A program made the position numbers and the translations under genes. Below, one piece after another: positions 7,373 through 15,849 of a DNA stretch of 64,000 bases. The stretch lies in NCBI GenBank assembly GCA_045542595.1, contig JAZQLI010000030.1, positions 9,490-73,489 on the forward strand, in the 5' to 3' direction. The notes below the pieces were generated by a model, which worked only from the letters and a program-made list of their open reading frames with translations, was not told the DNA's origin and did not search any database. The stretch's first letter is position 1; each line of letters begins with the position of its first letter. The DNA is from Scatosoma sp045542595 (GTDB lineage Bacteria; Bacillota; Clostridia; Christensenellales; Borkfalkiaceae).

Positions 7373-9151
7373 ATGACTAACAACAAGAAAGTGCTTCAAT
7401 TCGTTGCAGACTGTCAGGCATTTGCACAGCCCGACAAAGTAGTTTGGATTGACGGTAGTGATGCGCAGAGAGACGCTTTAAGAGAAGAAGCTTGCGCTAC
7501 GGGAGAAATGATTAAACTCAACCAAGAACTCCTTCCCGATTGCTATTATCACAGAACGGCTGAAAACGACGTTGCACGTGTAGAAGACAGAACGTTTATT
7601 TGCTGTGAAAACGAAGCGGACGCGCTTCCTCATTCCATTGTAAAATGGAAAGCACCCAAAGAAGCTTACGCGATGGTTAACGAAATCGCTAAAGGCGCAT
7701 ACAAAGGAAGAACGATGTATGTTATTCCCTATTCGATGGGCGTAGTAGGTTCTCCTTTCTCCAAAATCGGTATTGAAATTACCGACTCTATCTACGTTGT
7801 ACTCAATATGATGATTATGACGAGAGTAGGCAAAATGTGCCTTGACCAACTTGGCGCAGAAGGCGACTTCGTTAAAGGTTTCCACGCAAAGTGTAACGTA
7901 GACCCCGAAAAGAGATATATTATGCACTTCCCCGAAGACAACACCATTATTTCGGTGAACTCCGCTTACGGCGGCAACGTGCTTTTGGGTAAAAAGTGTT
8001 TCGCACTTCGTATCGCTACCAACCTTGGTAAGAAAGAAGGCTGGATGGCAGAACATATGCTTATCCTTGGCGTTAAACGTCCCCAAGACAAAGAAATTAA
8101 ATACGTTGCGGCTGCGTTCCCTTCCGCTTGCGGTAAAACCAACCTTGCAATGTTGATTCCTCCCAAGCAATACCTTGACGCTGGCTACGAAGTACAATGC
8201 GTGGGCGACGATATCGCTTGGATTAGAGTAGGCGAAGACGGCAGATTGTGGGCTTGTAACCCCGAAAACGGTTTCTTCGGCGTTGCGCCCGGTACCAACG
8301 AAAAATCGAACCCCAACGCTTTGGCGGCTACGATGAAGGGTACTATTTTCACCAACGTTGCCATCAATCCTGAAAACAACACCGTTTGGTGGGAAAAACT
8401 CACGAAGCAAGCTCCTGCAAACCTTATCGACTGGACGGGTAAGCCTTGGACGCCCGATTGCGGACGTAACGCGGCGCATCCCAACTCCCGTTTCACCGCT
8501 CCTGCGGAAAACTGCCCTTGCATTTCGCCTGAATTCAATTCTAAAGCAGGCGTACCTTTGTCGGCAATCATCTTCGGTGGTAGAAGAGCAACCACGACGC
8601 CGCTTGTATATCAATCGAGAGACTGGAACCACGGTACGTTCGTTGGTACGATTATGTCGTCCGAAACGACGGCTGCGGCAACGGGCGCGGTAGGCGTACT
8701 CCGCCACGACCCCATGGCTATGAAACCTTTCATGGGCTATTCGGTTGACCAATATTTCCAACACTGGATTAATATGGGCGCGAAAGTAGAAGAAGACAAG
8801 CAACCCAAAATTTTCAACGTAAACTGGTTCCGTCAAGACGAAAACGGCAACTTTATGTGGCCTGGTTTTGGCGACAATATGCGCGTACTCGACTGGATTT
8901 TGGACAGATGCGAAGGCAAAGTGGACGCTCGCGAAACGGCGATCGGTTATCTTCCTTATGCGAAGGACATCAATATCGAAAACTGCGATATCGACGCGGC
9001 TACGCTTGATAAGCTTTTGGAAGTAGACAAAAAGCGTTGGGCAGCGGAAGCGGAAGAAATTACCAACTACTATGCGGAAAACTTCGGCGACAAGATGCCC
9101 AAAGAAATTATGGCTAACCTTGAAATTCTTAAAGAAAACTGCGCGAAATAA
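7373..9151 (+). CDS. pckG: Phosphoenolpyruvate carboxykinase, GTP-dependent
   Basis: Interconverts oxaloacetate + GTP and PEP + GDP + CO2, linking the C4 pool to glycolysis. The start at ATG 7373 follows AAGGAG and gives 592 residues, the normal size of GTP-type PEPCK. Signatures: kinase-1a P-loop FPSACGKTNLAML with the active-site Cys, kinase-2 GDDIAWIR, and the PNSRFTAPAENCPC segment typical of the GTP family; the ATP-type family (PckA) has a different P-loop. Monocistronic, own promoter and terminator. In anaerobes it can run in the carboxylating direction; sequence cannot decide this. Confidence 0.96.
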   Translation: MTNNKKVLQFVADCQAFAQPDKVVWIDGSDAQRDALREEACATGEMIKLNQELLPDCYYHRTAENDVARVEDRTFICCENEADALPHSIVKWKAPKEAYAMVNEIAKGAYKGRTMYVIPYSMGVVGSPFSKIGIEITDSIYVVLNMMIMTRVGKMCLDQLGAEGDFVKGFHAKCNVDPEKRYIMHFPEDNTIISVNSAYGGNVLLGKKCFALRIATNLGKKEGWMAEHMLILGVKRPQDKEIKYVAAAFPSACGKTNLAMLIPPKQYLDAGYEVQCVGDDIAWIRVGEDGRLWACNPENGFFGVAPGTNEKSNPNALAATMKGTIFTNVAINPENNTVWWEKLTKQAPANLIDWTGKPWTPDCGRNAAHPNSRFTAPAENCPCISPEFNSKAGVPLSAIIFGGRRATTTPLVYQSRDWNHGTFVGTIMSSETTAAATGAVGVLRHDPMAMKPFMGYSVDQYFQHWINMGAKVEEDKQPKIFNVNWFRQDENGNFMWPGFGDNMRVLDWILDRCEGKVDARETAIGYLPYAKDINIENCDIDAATLDKLLEVDKKRWAAEAEEITNYYAENFGDKMPKEIMANLEILKENCAK

Positions 9152-9165
9152 TGCGTAAAAGCAAA

Positions 9166-9196
9166 AATCCCGTCCGCTCAACGGACGGGATTTTTT
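9166..9196 (+). terminator. Terminator of pckG
   Basis: AATCCCGTCCG (9166-9176) pairs with CGGACGGGATT (9182-9192), loop of 5 nt, then T6. Confidence 0.92.
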
Positions 9197-9218
9197 AACG
9201 CGTTACACGCGTATAATA

Positions 9219-9318
9219 AGCCTGTAATAAAAATTTCAATACCGACTAAATAAATATTGCTCCACTAAAATGGACGTCTTACCTGCAAAGGGTATATAAA
9301 TTTTGCTAACGTAATCTT
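9219..9318 (-). pseudogene. Decayed 3' fragment of an mntP paralogue
   Basis: Read on the minus strand this stretch matches the 3' end of intact mntP (about 11655-11755) over roughly 90 nt, e.g. the shared blocks AAAATGGACG and CCTGCAAAG on the plus strand. Translation gives FAGKTSI (intact: FAGKASI), then a frame change into SGAIFI, a stop, and SVLKFLLQ, corresponding to GGSILILIGLEILIT in MntP. No start or upstream portion remains. It is a relic of a second copy or of a rearrangement of the mntP region. Confidence 0.65.
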
Positions 9319-9324
9319 TAAAAA

Positions 9325-9367
9325 AAACCGTCTATCGAAATACGCGATAGGCGGTTTCGTTGCCTTT
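9325..9367. terminator. Terminator-like hairpin between pckG and the acyltransferase gene
   Basis: AAACCGTCTATCG (9325-9337) pairs with CGATAGGCGGTTT (9345-9357), one G-T pair. T-runs on both sides (A7 before, T7 at 9361-9371), so it could act in either direction. The rest of the 384-nt gap 9152-9535 holds the pckG terminator, the mntP relic and a promoter. Confidence 0.6.
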
Positions 9368-9399
9368 TTTTAAAATATTTCATTTTCCCCTTTTTTTAG

Positions 9400-9428
9400 T
9401 TGACTTATTTATAAACTTGTGATAAAAT
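9400..9428 (+). promoter_or_regulatory. Promoter of the acyltransferase-glmM operon
   Basis: TTGACT (9400-9405), 17-nt spacer, TAAAAT (9423-9428) preceded by TGA. Confidence 0.8.
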
Positions 9429-9535
9429 ATTTCTCGTTGTGAAAGAAAAGCAAAAAAAATCGAAAGAAAAACAAATAAACACAAAAAATAATTGCTAAAA
9501 ATATACTGATAAATGGTAAAAGAAAAGGAGTAGCA

Positions 9536-10213
9536 ATGTATCAAGTAAACGAGTTATGGAATTGTGCGCATACACAGGCAAAAGAATATTTGCAAAATTT
9601 TGATTATCCTTGGCAAGCGTTGCAAGGGCTAAAGGACTTTATTTATAGCTTGGGAGAAAAACTGCCCAAAGACGAATACGATAACGTAAAGGAAGGGGTT
9701 TGGATACACAAAACGGCAAAAATTGCGCCCACTGCCTATATCGACGCGCCGTGCATTATCGGGGAACATTCGGAAATAAGACAAGGTGCATTTATCCGTG
9801 GCAGTGCTTTGGTTGGAAAGCGTTGCGTAGTGGGGAACTCTACCGAGTTGAAAAACGTTATCCTATTTGATGAAGTGCAAGTTCCGCATTTTAATTATAT
9901 AGGGGACAGTATTTTAGGGTATAAAGCACATTTAGGTGCAGGGGCGGTAACTTCTAACGTAAAATCAAACAAAACGTTGGTGGTGGTAAAAGAGGGGCAG
10001 GAAAGTATTTCCACAGGGTTAAAAAAAATGGGCGCTATGTTGGGCGATTATGTGGAAGTGGGTTGTAACAGTGTGTTAAACCCTGGTACGGTTATCGGCA
10101 AAAACAGTCAAATTTATCCGCTGTCGTGCGTAAGAGGGGTTATAAAATCGAACACTATTTATAAAACGAACGGTATATGCGTTATGAAAAAGGAGAACGA
10201 AATAAATGGGTAA
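9536..10213 (+). CDS. Left-handed beta-helix (hexapeptide) acyltransferase, GlmU C-terminal-like
   Basis: A 225-aa protein with a short helical N-terminus (1-55) then imperfect hexapeptide repeats (about 55-205: IAPTAYIDAPCIIGEHSEIRQ, VGKRCVVGNSTELKN and similar), the fold of trimeric acetyltransferases. The GNSTELKN and HFNYIGDSILG segments resemble the acetyltransferase half of GlmU and sugar-1-phosphate nucleotidyltransferases, but the N-terminal nucleotidyltransferase domain is missing. It overlaps glmM by 8 nt, so a role in acetylating glucosamine-1-phosphate, the product of GlmM, is a reasonable inference. GGAGTAGCA precedes the ATG. Confidence 0.8.
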   Translation: MYQVNELWNCAHTQAKEYLQNFDYPWQALQGLKDFIYSLGEKLPKDEYDNVKEGVWIHKTAKIAPTAYIDAPCIIGEHSEIRQGAFIRGSALVGKRCVVGNSTELKNVILFDEVQVPHFNYIGDSILGYKAHLGAGAVTSNVKSNKTLVVVKEGQESISTGLKKMGAMLGDYVEVGCNSVLNPGTVIGKNSQIYPLSCVRGVIKSNTIYKTNGICVMKKENEING

Positions 10214-11588
10214 ATACTTTGGCACAGATGGCTTTCGCGGAGAAGCAAATATAAATTTAACAACGCAACACGCGTTTGAAATAGGTCGTTTTTTGGGTTG
10301 GTATTTAGCCGAAAAAAACAAACGGGCGAATAAAGAGCGTGCAAAAATTGTGATAGGGAAGGATACAAGGCGTTCGGGGTATATGTTTGAATATGCATTA
10401 TCTGCCGGTATCGTTTCTTCGGGTGCGGACGCATACTTATTACACGTAACCACCACTCCGTCGGTGGCATACGTTACTCGCACGGACGGATTTGATGCCG
10501 GAGTGATGATTTCGGCTAGTCATAATCCCTATTACGACAACGGCATTAAGCTGTTTAACTATGCCGGCGAGAAGTTGAACGACGAAGTAATAACGCTTAT
10601 CGAAAACTATTTAGACGGCGAAGTGGAAGTGTTTGGGAAACGCTACGAAAAAGTGCCTTACGCAACGGGTAGTGATATAGGTAGAACGGTCGACTACGTT
10701 GCTGGGAGAAATAGATATATCGGCTATTTGATTTCTTTAGGACTGTTCAGTTTCAAAGGTATTAAAGTGGGTTTAGATTGTGCCAACGGAAGTTCTTTTA
10801 CGATTGCCAAAAGTGTATTTAACGCCTTAGGCGCAAACACGTACGTTATGGGCGCAGAGCCCAACGGTACGAACATCAACGCAGGCGTTGGTTCTACGCA
10901 TATTGAAGCGTTGCAAAAATTTGTTGTGGAAAACGGATTAGACGTAGGGTTCGCTTACGACGGGGATGCCGATAGATGTCTTTGTGTAGATGAAAAAGGT
11001 CAGCTGGTAGACGGAGATAAAATTTTATATATTTACGGTACGTATATGAAAGAACGTGGCGAGCTGTTAAGTAATACCGTCGTTACAACGATAATGTCTA
11101 ATTTTGGACTGTATAAAGCGTTCGATAAGGCAGGTATTGCCTATGCGAAAACGGCGGTTGGCGATAAATACGTGTACGAGTGTATGAACGATAAAGGATA
11201 CGCCTTAGGCGGAGAACAGTCGGGACATATTATATTTTCGCAGTATGCTACAACGGGCGACGGCGTGTTGACTAGTTTAAAAATTATGCAAGTGATGTTA
11301 GATAAAAAGCAACCCCTTTCTGCGTTATCCGCGCCTATGAAGACGTATCCGCAAGTGCTTAAAAACGTGCGCGTAAGCGATAAAAATCAAGCGAAAAACG
11401 ATAAAGACGTGGAGCTGGCAATAGAGCGCGTGCAAAAAATGTTAGGGGACCGTGGCCGCATTTTAGTGCGAGAATCTGGAACGGAACCGGTAATAAGGGT
11501 TATGGTGGAAGCGGAATGCTTAGAAACTTGTGAAAAATACGTAGACGAAATTATAGAAATTTTACAAACAAAAGGGTATTGCGTATAA
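10206..11588 (+). CDS. glmM: Phosphoglucosamine mutase GlmM
   Basis: Interconverts glucosamine-6-phosphate and glucosamine-1-phosphate for UDP-GlcNAc and peptidoglycan synthesis. Four-domain alpha-phosphohexomutase of 460 aa: start GKYFGTDGFRGEAN, phosphoserine loop ISASHNPYYDNGIK (Ser near 102), metal loop YDGDADRC near 258, sugar loop GGEQSGHI, and C-terminal phosphate loop RESGTEPVIRVMVE. The start overlaps the end of the acyltransferase gene, so the two are translationally coupled. Ends at a strong terminator shared with convergent mntP. Confidence 0.95.
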   Translation: MGKYFGTDGFRGEANINLTTQHAFEIGRFLGWYLAEKNKRANKERAKIVIGKDTRRSGYMFEYALSAGIVSSGADAYLLHVTTTPSVAYVTRTDGFDAGVMISASHNPYYDNGIKLFNYAGEKLNDEVITLIENYLDGEVEVFGKRYEKVPYATGSDIGRTVDYVAGRNRYIGYLISLGLFSFKGIKVGLDCANGSSFTIAKSVFNALGANTYVMGAEPNGTNINAGVGSTHIEALQKFVVENGLDVGFAYDGDADRCLCVDEKGQLVDGDKILYIYGTYMKERGELLSNTVVTTIMSNFGLYKAFDKAGIAYAKTAVGDKYVYECMNDKGYALGGEQSGHIIFSQYATTGDGVLTSLKIMQVMLDKKQPLSALSAPMKTYPQVLKNVRVSDKNQAKNDKDVELAIERVQKMLGDRGRILVRESGTEPVIRVMVEAECLETCEKYVDEIIEILQTKGYCV

Positions 11589-11594
11589 AAAAAA

Positions 11595-11624
11595 CGCCCG
11601 TTTGCAAAACATTGCAAACGGGCG
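11595..11624. terminator. Bidirectional terminator between glmM and mntP
   Basis: CGCCCGTTTGCAA (11595-11607) pairs with TTGCAAACGGGCG (11612-11624), 4-nt loop, A-run before and modest T content after. Confidence 0.85.
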
Positions 11625-11645
11625 GTTAAATTTATAAACAGTCTA

Positions 11646-12230
11646 TTAAAAGAAACTGGTAATAAGTATTTCTAAACCGATAAGTATTAAAATACTCCCA
11701 CCGAAAATGGACGCTTTCCCTGCAAAGTGCGTACCGAATTTTTTGCCTAAATAAACCCCGATAAGACAAATACCGAACGTTATAACGGCAATCAATAAGG
11801 CGGCGACGAGTGCCATTGCGATATCGTACGAAGCAATGGTAAATCCTACCGAAAGCGCGTCGATAGACGTGGCGACGCCTTGCACGAGCAACGCCGATAT
11901 ACCCAAACCTTCTTTTTGGCAGGGGCATTCGTCCTTGTTTTTAATGCCGTCGTATAACATTTTACCGCCGATAAAACTCAAAAGCAATAAAGCAATCCAA
12001 GGGATAAACGTTTCAAAAGCTTGGAAATACTGTACGATAGTATGTACGCAAAGCCAACCGATAAGCGGCATCAAGCCTTGAAAAAAGCCGAAAACGGCGG
12101 CTATGCTCAACGTTTTGCTACGTTTCATACACGGTTCGTTTAATCCGTTGGCAAGAGATACCGAAAATGCGTCCATAGCAAGCCCTACGCCGAGTAATAT
12201 ATTATTGAAGAAAAATACAAAATCATACAT
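11646..12230 (-). CDS. mntP: Manganese efflux pump MntP
   Basis: A 194-aa inner-membrane protein with six predicted helices in two repeats, exporting Mn2+. Diagnostic motifs: GLAMDAFSVSLANG (repeat 1, near residue 17) and GVATSIDALSVGFTI (repeat 2, near 125), each with the conserved Asp in a helix. A Cys-containing loop (DECPCQ) connects the halves. The ATG at 12230 is supported by family length, yet has no Shine-Dalgarno and lies only 10 nt after the -10 box, so the mRNA is probably leaderless or nearly so. A decayed partial copy lies at 9219-9318. Confidence 0.93.
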   Translation of the reverse strand: MYDFVFFFNNILLGVGLAMDAFSVSLANGLNEPCMKRSKTLSIAAVFGFFQGLMPLIGWLCVHTIVQYFQAFETFIPWIALLLLSFIGGKMLYDGIKNKDECPCQKEGLGISALLVQGVATSIDALSVGFTIASYDIAMALVAALLIAVITFGICLIGVYLGKKFGTHFAGKASIFGGSILILIGLEILITSFF

Positions 12231-12240
12231 AACGTAATAT

Positions 12241-12269
12241 AGTATATCATTCTTTTATTGGAAAGTCAA
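12241..12269 (-). promoter_or_regulatory. Proximal mntP promoter giving a near-leaderless mRNA
   Basis: Minus strand TTGACT (12264-12269), 17-nt spacer, TATACT (12241-12246); the ATG follows 10 nt later, leaving about 4 nt of leader. Confidence 0.8.
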
Positions 12270-12309
12270 CGTAAAATAAGCGCGGATAAGTAAAGAAACC
12301 GTCGAAAAG

Positions 12310-12410
12310 ATAACCGCCCCAAAACCTTGCGGCTTCGAGGCGGTTACCTATATGATAAGGGGGAAAATGATGAGCATTTTTACGTCGGTGGGTATCCCCA
12401 ACCGATTTAC
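12310..12410 (-). other. Structured intergenic element upstream of mntP
   Basis: On the minus strand: a hairpin TCGGTtGGG-GATA-CCCACCGA, an AAAATG-CTCAT-CATTTT hairpin, and a ~40-nt stem-loop whose arms read GGTAACCGCC and GGCGGTTATC, followed by TTTT. A separate promoter lies just upstream. It may be a regulatory leader or a small RNA; I do not recognise a known riboswitch core. On the plus strand the region contains AAGGGGG five nt before an 18-codon reading frame (12368-12424) of unknown meaning. The rest of the gap 12231-12539 is AT-rich. Confidence 0.5.
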
Positions 12411-12416
12411 AAATAT

Positions 12417-12445
12417 ATTATAACACGCCTTAAAAAAAAAGTAAA
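12417..12445 (-). promoter_or_regulatory. Distal promoter upstream of the structured element
   Basis: Minus strand TTTACT (12440-12445), 17-nt spacer, TATAAT (12417-12422). Confidence 0.7.
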
Positions 12446-12496
12446 GAAAAATAGTAAAAATTTTTTTTTCGACGAAAAAATATAGTAATCGCGCAA

Positions 12497-12519
12497 AAAA
12501 TGTTAAATTTTAACATTTT
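12497..12519 (-). terminator. AT-rich terminator of spmAB
   Basis: AAAATGTTAA and TTAACATTTT arms with a 3-nt loop, followed on the minus strand by further T residues; 20 nt after the spmB stop. Confidence 0.55.
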
Positions 12520-12539
12520 AAACCGTTAAAATTCGCATT

Positions 12540-13058
12540 TTAAAGGAAACGGCATAAAAAACAACAAAAGATAGTGGCAACAATATAAGAAAATAGGCAG
12601 ATGACGAGTGCCAGCGTTAATTTTTTTCTTTTTATTCCTGCAAAATATACCGCTCCGATATAAAAAATCGTTTCACTTGAACCGTACGTAACGCAAGCGC
12701 AACGCCCAATATAACTGTCTACTCCGTATTTTTGTAAAATGTCCGAAAGTACGGCGATAGAACCGCTCCCTGAAAGCGGTTTGACAAACAGTAGCGGTGA
12801 AATTTCCGTCGGCACGCCGAAAAAATGAAATACGGGCGAAAGAAAATTACACACGGCTATATCCAGCCCCGTAACGGATAATAGGCTGTTTAGCATGGTA
12901 ACGGCGGCGATATACGGAAAAACGGAAGTTACCAACGGTATCGCAGCTTTCATTCCGTTTGTAAAGCTGTCGAAAACCTTTACTTTTTTTCGCGCCGCGT
13001 ATAAAAAAGACAGCAAAAATAATACGGGCACTAACGCGGCAAGAAAATAATTCATCAC
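12540..13058 (-). CDS. spmB: Spore maturation protein B
   Basis: A 172-aa polytopic membrane protein (four to five helices) of the nucleoside-recognition/gate family. The SpmB signature appears as FVKPLSGSGS and YGSSETIFYIGAVYF. In Bacillus and Clostridium SpmA and SpmB act together in spore-core dehydration. The start overlaps spmA by 4 nt (ATGA-type coupling). Its presence indicates the lineage sporulates or did so recently; no other sporulation gene is in the window. Confidence 0.92.
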   Translation of the reverse strand: MMNYFLAALVPVLFLLSFLYAARKKVKVFDSFTNGMKAAIPLVTSVFPYIAAVTMLNSLLSVTGLDIAVCNFLSPVFHFFGVPTEISPLLFVKPLSGSGSIAVLSDILQKYGVDSYIGRCACVTYGSSETIFYIGAVYFAGIKRKKLTLALVICLFSYIVATIFCCFLCRFL

Positions 13059-13678
13059 GCACCTGCCCCCTTTGTTTGTGCTATCCTTTGCACAGATTGC
13101 ACTCTTGTTTTACGCTGTAAGCGCGCGCCTTTTGGGGGAATACATACACGCACCAAAACTGCGGCAAGCAGAGTAGAGAGCGCGCTGGTAAACAGGGTGG
13201 GGAATAGTATATCGGCTGGGGCGGCACTGCCCAAAGCAACGCGCACGCCGATAACGGAAGTGGGGATAAGCTGTAACGACGTGGCGTTTAACGCAAGCAG
13301 CATACACGAAGCGTATTCCGCGTCGGTAGTTTTATCTAGCAGGGCGGCGGCTTTAATTCCGTACGGCGTTGCCGCGCCCGATATGCCAAGTAGGTTGACG
13401 GACATACTCATAGTAACCGCTTGCAGTGTTGTTTTATCGTTTGTCTTAAACAGCTTTTTGGCAACGGGAAGAAGCAAAGCGGAAAACTTTTTAGAAACGC
13501 CGCTATCTTCCCATATTTGCATAAGCCCCAGCCAAACGCAATAGGTGGAGAGCAGGGATACGCAAAGCGTAGCGCTTTTGGAAGCGCCTGCAAGCAGCGT
13601 GGAGAGAAAGGTTTCGGGGGATATAAATAACATAATCGCCGTTGAAAGGATAAAGACGGTGTAAAAAAGCACGTTCAT
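13055..13678 (-). CDS. spmA: Spore maturation protein A
   Basis: A 207-aa membrane protein of the same gate family as SpmB. Markers are NLLGISGAATPYGIKAA near residue 95 and LNATSLQLIPTSVIGVR near 130. The C-terminus is a basic cytoplasmic tail. First gene of the spmA-spmB pair. No convincing sigma-A promoter is visible in the 160 nt shared with divergent metG, which would fit control by a forespore sigma factor, but I could not match one. Confidence 0.92.
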   Translation of the reverse strand: MNVLFYTVFILSTAIMLFISPETFLSTLLAGASKSATLCVSLLSTYCVWLGLMQIWEDSGVSKKFSALLLPVAKKLFKTNDKTTLQAVTMSMSVNLLGISGAATPYGIKAAALLDKTTDAEYASCMLLALNATSLQLIPTSVIGVRVALGSAAPADILFPTLFTSALSTLLAAVLVRVCIPPKGARLQRKTRVQSVQRIAQTKGAGA

Positions 13679-13734
13679 ACCCCTACTATATGCGGAAAAA
13701 TTACGGAAAATGCCCGTAAAGCAGGGTAAAGCGG

Positions 13735-13763
13735 TTTACATTTTGTTGCAAAAGGTGTATAAT
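13735..13763 (+). promoter_or_regulatory. Sigma-A promoter of metG operon
   Basis: TTTACA (13735-13740), 17-nt spacer, TATAAT (13758-13763). The 79-nt leader holds nested inverted repeats (ACGGAAAA at 13781 and TTTTCCGT at 13815) but no T-box motif. Confidence 0.82.
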
Positions 13764-13842
13764 GGGAAAGAATACGAATTACGGAAAATCCGTAGGATTT
13801 TTGAAAACGGCAGGTTTTCCGTAGTAAATTAAGGAGCAAGTT

Positions 13843-15843
13843 ATGGCAAAAAAACCTTACTACATTACCACGGCAATAGCGTACACTTCGGGAAAACCGC
13901 ATATCGGTAACACGTACGAAGCGATTCTTGCCGACGCTATCGCGCGGTTTAAACGCAAACAGGGCTACGACGTCTTTTACCAAACGGGAACGGACGAACA
14001 CGGTCAAAAAATTCAAGAAAAAGCGGAAGCGGCGCATATTACTCCGCAGGCGTTTGTCGACGGCGTTGCAGGAGAAATTAAAGGCATTTGGGATTTGGTA
14101 AATACTTCGTATGATAAATTCATTCGAACGACGGATACAGACCACCAAAAGCAAGTGGCGAAAATCTTTAAAAAGTTTTACGACCAAGGAGATATCTACA
14201 AGGGCTACTACGAAGGTATGTACTGTACCCCTTGCGAATCGTTTTGGACGGAAAGTCAGCTTGTCGACGGAAAATGTCCCGACTGCGGCAGGGAAGTAAA
14301 GCCTGCGAAGGAAGAAGCGTATTTCTTTAAGATGGGCAAGTATGCGGACAGACTTATCGAGCATATCAACGCGCATCCCGAATTCATTCAACCCCCGTCG
14401 AGAAAGAACGAAATGATGAACAATTTCCTGTTAAAAGGTTTACAGGACTTATGCGTTTCGCGCGTTTCGTATACGTGGGGAATCCCCGTGGAGTTCGATA
14501 AAAAGCACGTTGTATACGTTTGGTTGGACGCACTTATGAACTATATCACGGGTATCGGTTACGACGCAGACGGTAATCACGGTGCAATGTACGGAAAATA
14601 CTGGCCGGCGGATTTACACCTTATCGGCAAGGATATCTTGCGTTTCCATACCATTTACTGGCCGATATTCTTAATGGCGCTTGGCGAGCCTTTGCCTAAG
14701 CAGGTATTCGGTCATCCTTGGTTGTTGCAAGGGGACGGCAAAATGAGTAAATCGAAAGGCAACGTTATTTACGCGGACGATTTGGCACGCCTGTTCGGCG
14801 TAGACGCCGTGCGCTATTTCGTATTGCACGAGATGCCGTTCGATAACGACGGTCAAATTACGTGGGAACTCGTTGCGGAGCGTTTCAATACCGACCTTGC
14901 AAACGTACTTGGTAACCTTGTCAGCCGTACGGTGGCAATGATAGATAAATATTTCGGCGGTACGGTAAAGAAATCGTTGAAAGAAAACGAACAAGCCCCC
15001 GACGAAGAATTCAAGCAAACGGTATGCGCTACCGTTTCCAAAGTGATTGCAAAAGCGGACGAACTTCGTATTGCCGACGCCATTTCCGAAATATTTACGC
15101 TGTTTAGACGGGCGAATAAGTATATCGACGAAACTATGCCTTGGGCACTGGCTAAAGACGAAAACGCTAAGGATAGGCTTAACGACGTATTGTATAATCT
15201 TGCCGAAGCCATTCAAATCGGCGCGTCGCTTTTAGACAGCTTTATGCCCGAAACGTCGCAAAAGATTTTTGAAGCGTTTGGCGGAGAAAACCGTACTTTG
15301 GAAGATTGCGCTATGTTTGCCTTGCGAGAAGAAGTAACCGTGAAAGCCATTTCGCCCTTGTTTGCGCGTATCGATTTTAAAACGTTGCAACCGGAAATTG
15401 AAAAAATCCGCGAAGCGCAAATTGCGGCGGCAAACGCGGCGGCAAATACTTCGACAAATACCGTTTCCAAGCCTAAGACGGACGGAAAAGCGGAAAAGGA
15501 AGTGGAACAAAAAGCGGAAATTTCCATTGACGATTTTGCAAAAGTGCAAATTCGCGTAGGGGAGATTATCGCCTGCGAAAAAGTGCCGAAATCTTCTAAA
15601 CTCTTACACGAAACGGTAAAATTCGGCGAAGAAGTGCGCTCGGTAGTGTCGGGGATAGCCAAACACTATACGCCCGAAGAAATGGTAGGCAAAAAAGTGC
15701 TTTTCGTTACCAACTTAAAGCCTGTAAAAATTTGCGGAATTTTATCCGAAGGTATGATTTTAGTCGCGGAAGACGAAGACGGTACGCTTGCGTTAACCGT
15801 GCCTGAAAAGAGCGATATAAAAAGCGGCGCTTTTGTAGGTTAA
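13843..15843 (+). CDS. metG: Methionyl-tRNA synthetase with C-terminal tRNA-binding domain
   Basis: Charges tRNA-Met. Class I synthetase of 666 aa: HIGH-type motif GKPHIGNTYEA (residue ~18), zinc-binding CTPC ... CPDC (near 127-146), KMSKS motif GKMSKSKGN (near 300), anticodon-binding helical domain (~360-520), an Ala/Lys-rich linker, then an EMAP-II/Trbp111 OB-fold (~560-666, QIRVGEI ... GILSEGMIL). AAGGAG precedes the ATG. First gene of metG-tatD-rSAM-ksgA, the Bacillota order metS-tatD-rnmV-ksgA with rnmV replaced. Confidence 0.97.
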   Translation: MAKKPYYITTAIAYTSGKPHIGNTYEAILADAIARFKRKQGYDVFYQTGTDEHGQKIQEKAEAAHITPQAFVDGVAGEIKGIWDLVNTSYDKFIRTTDTDHQKQVAKIFKKFYDQGDIYKGYYEGMYCTPCESFWTESQLVDGKCPDCGREVKPAKEEAYFFKMGKYADRLIEHINAHPEFIQPPSRKNEMMNNFLLKGLQDLCVSRVSYTWGIPVEFDKKHVVYVWLDALMNYITGIGYDADGNHGAMYGKYWPADLHLIGKDILRFHTIYWPIFLMALGEPLPKQVFGHPWLLQGDGKMSKSKGNVIYADDLARLFGVDAVRYFVLHEMPFDNDGQITWELVAERFNTDLANVLGNLVSRTVAMIDKYFGGTVKKSLKENEQAPDEEFKQTVCATVSKVIAKADELRIADAISEIFTLFRRANKYIDETMPWALAKDENAKDRLNDVLYNLAEAIQIGASLLDSFMPETSQKIFEAFGGENRTLEDCAMFALREEVTVKAISPLFARIDFKTLQPEIEKIREAQIAAANAAANTSTNTVSKPKTDGKAEKEVEQKAEISIDDFAKVQIRVGEIIACEKVPKSSKLLHETVKFGEEVRSVVSGIAKHYTPEEMVGKKVLFVTNLKPVKICGILSEGMILVAEDEDGTLALTVPEKSDIKSGAFVG

Positions 15844-15849
15844 CCGCGT

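Noticed and set aside
7478..9181. 567-codon minus-strand frame opposite pckG
   Set aside because: Shadow of the highly biased pckG codons; Arg/Phe-rich, no start signal, no family.
12290..12420. yybP-ykoY manganese riboswitch upstream of mntP
   Set aside because: Position is right, but the GGGGAGUA core expected of that class is not present on the mntP strand; kept only as an unclassified structured element.
13764..13842. T-box leader on metG
   Set aside because: The leader is under 80 nt, and I see neither a T-box core nor a specifier loop.
13675..14391. 238-codon minus-strand frame opposite the start of metG
   Set aside because: Antisense to conserved MetG catalytic core and overlapping spmA; no ribosome site.
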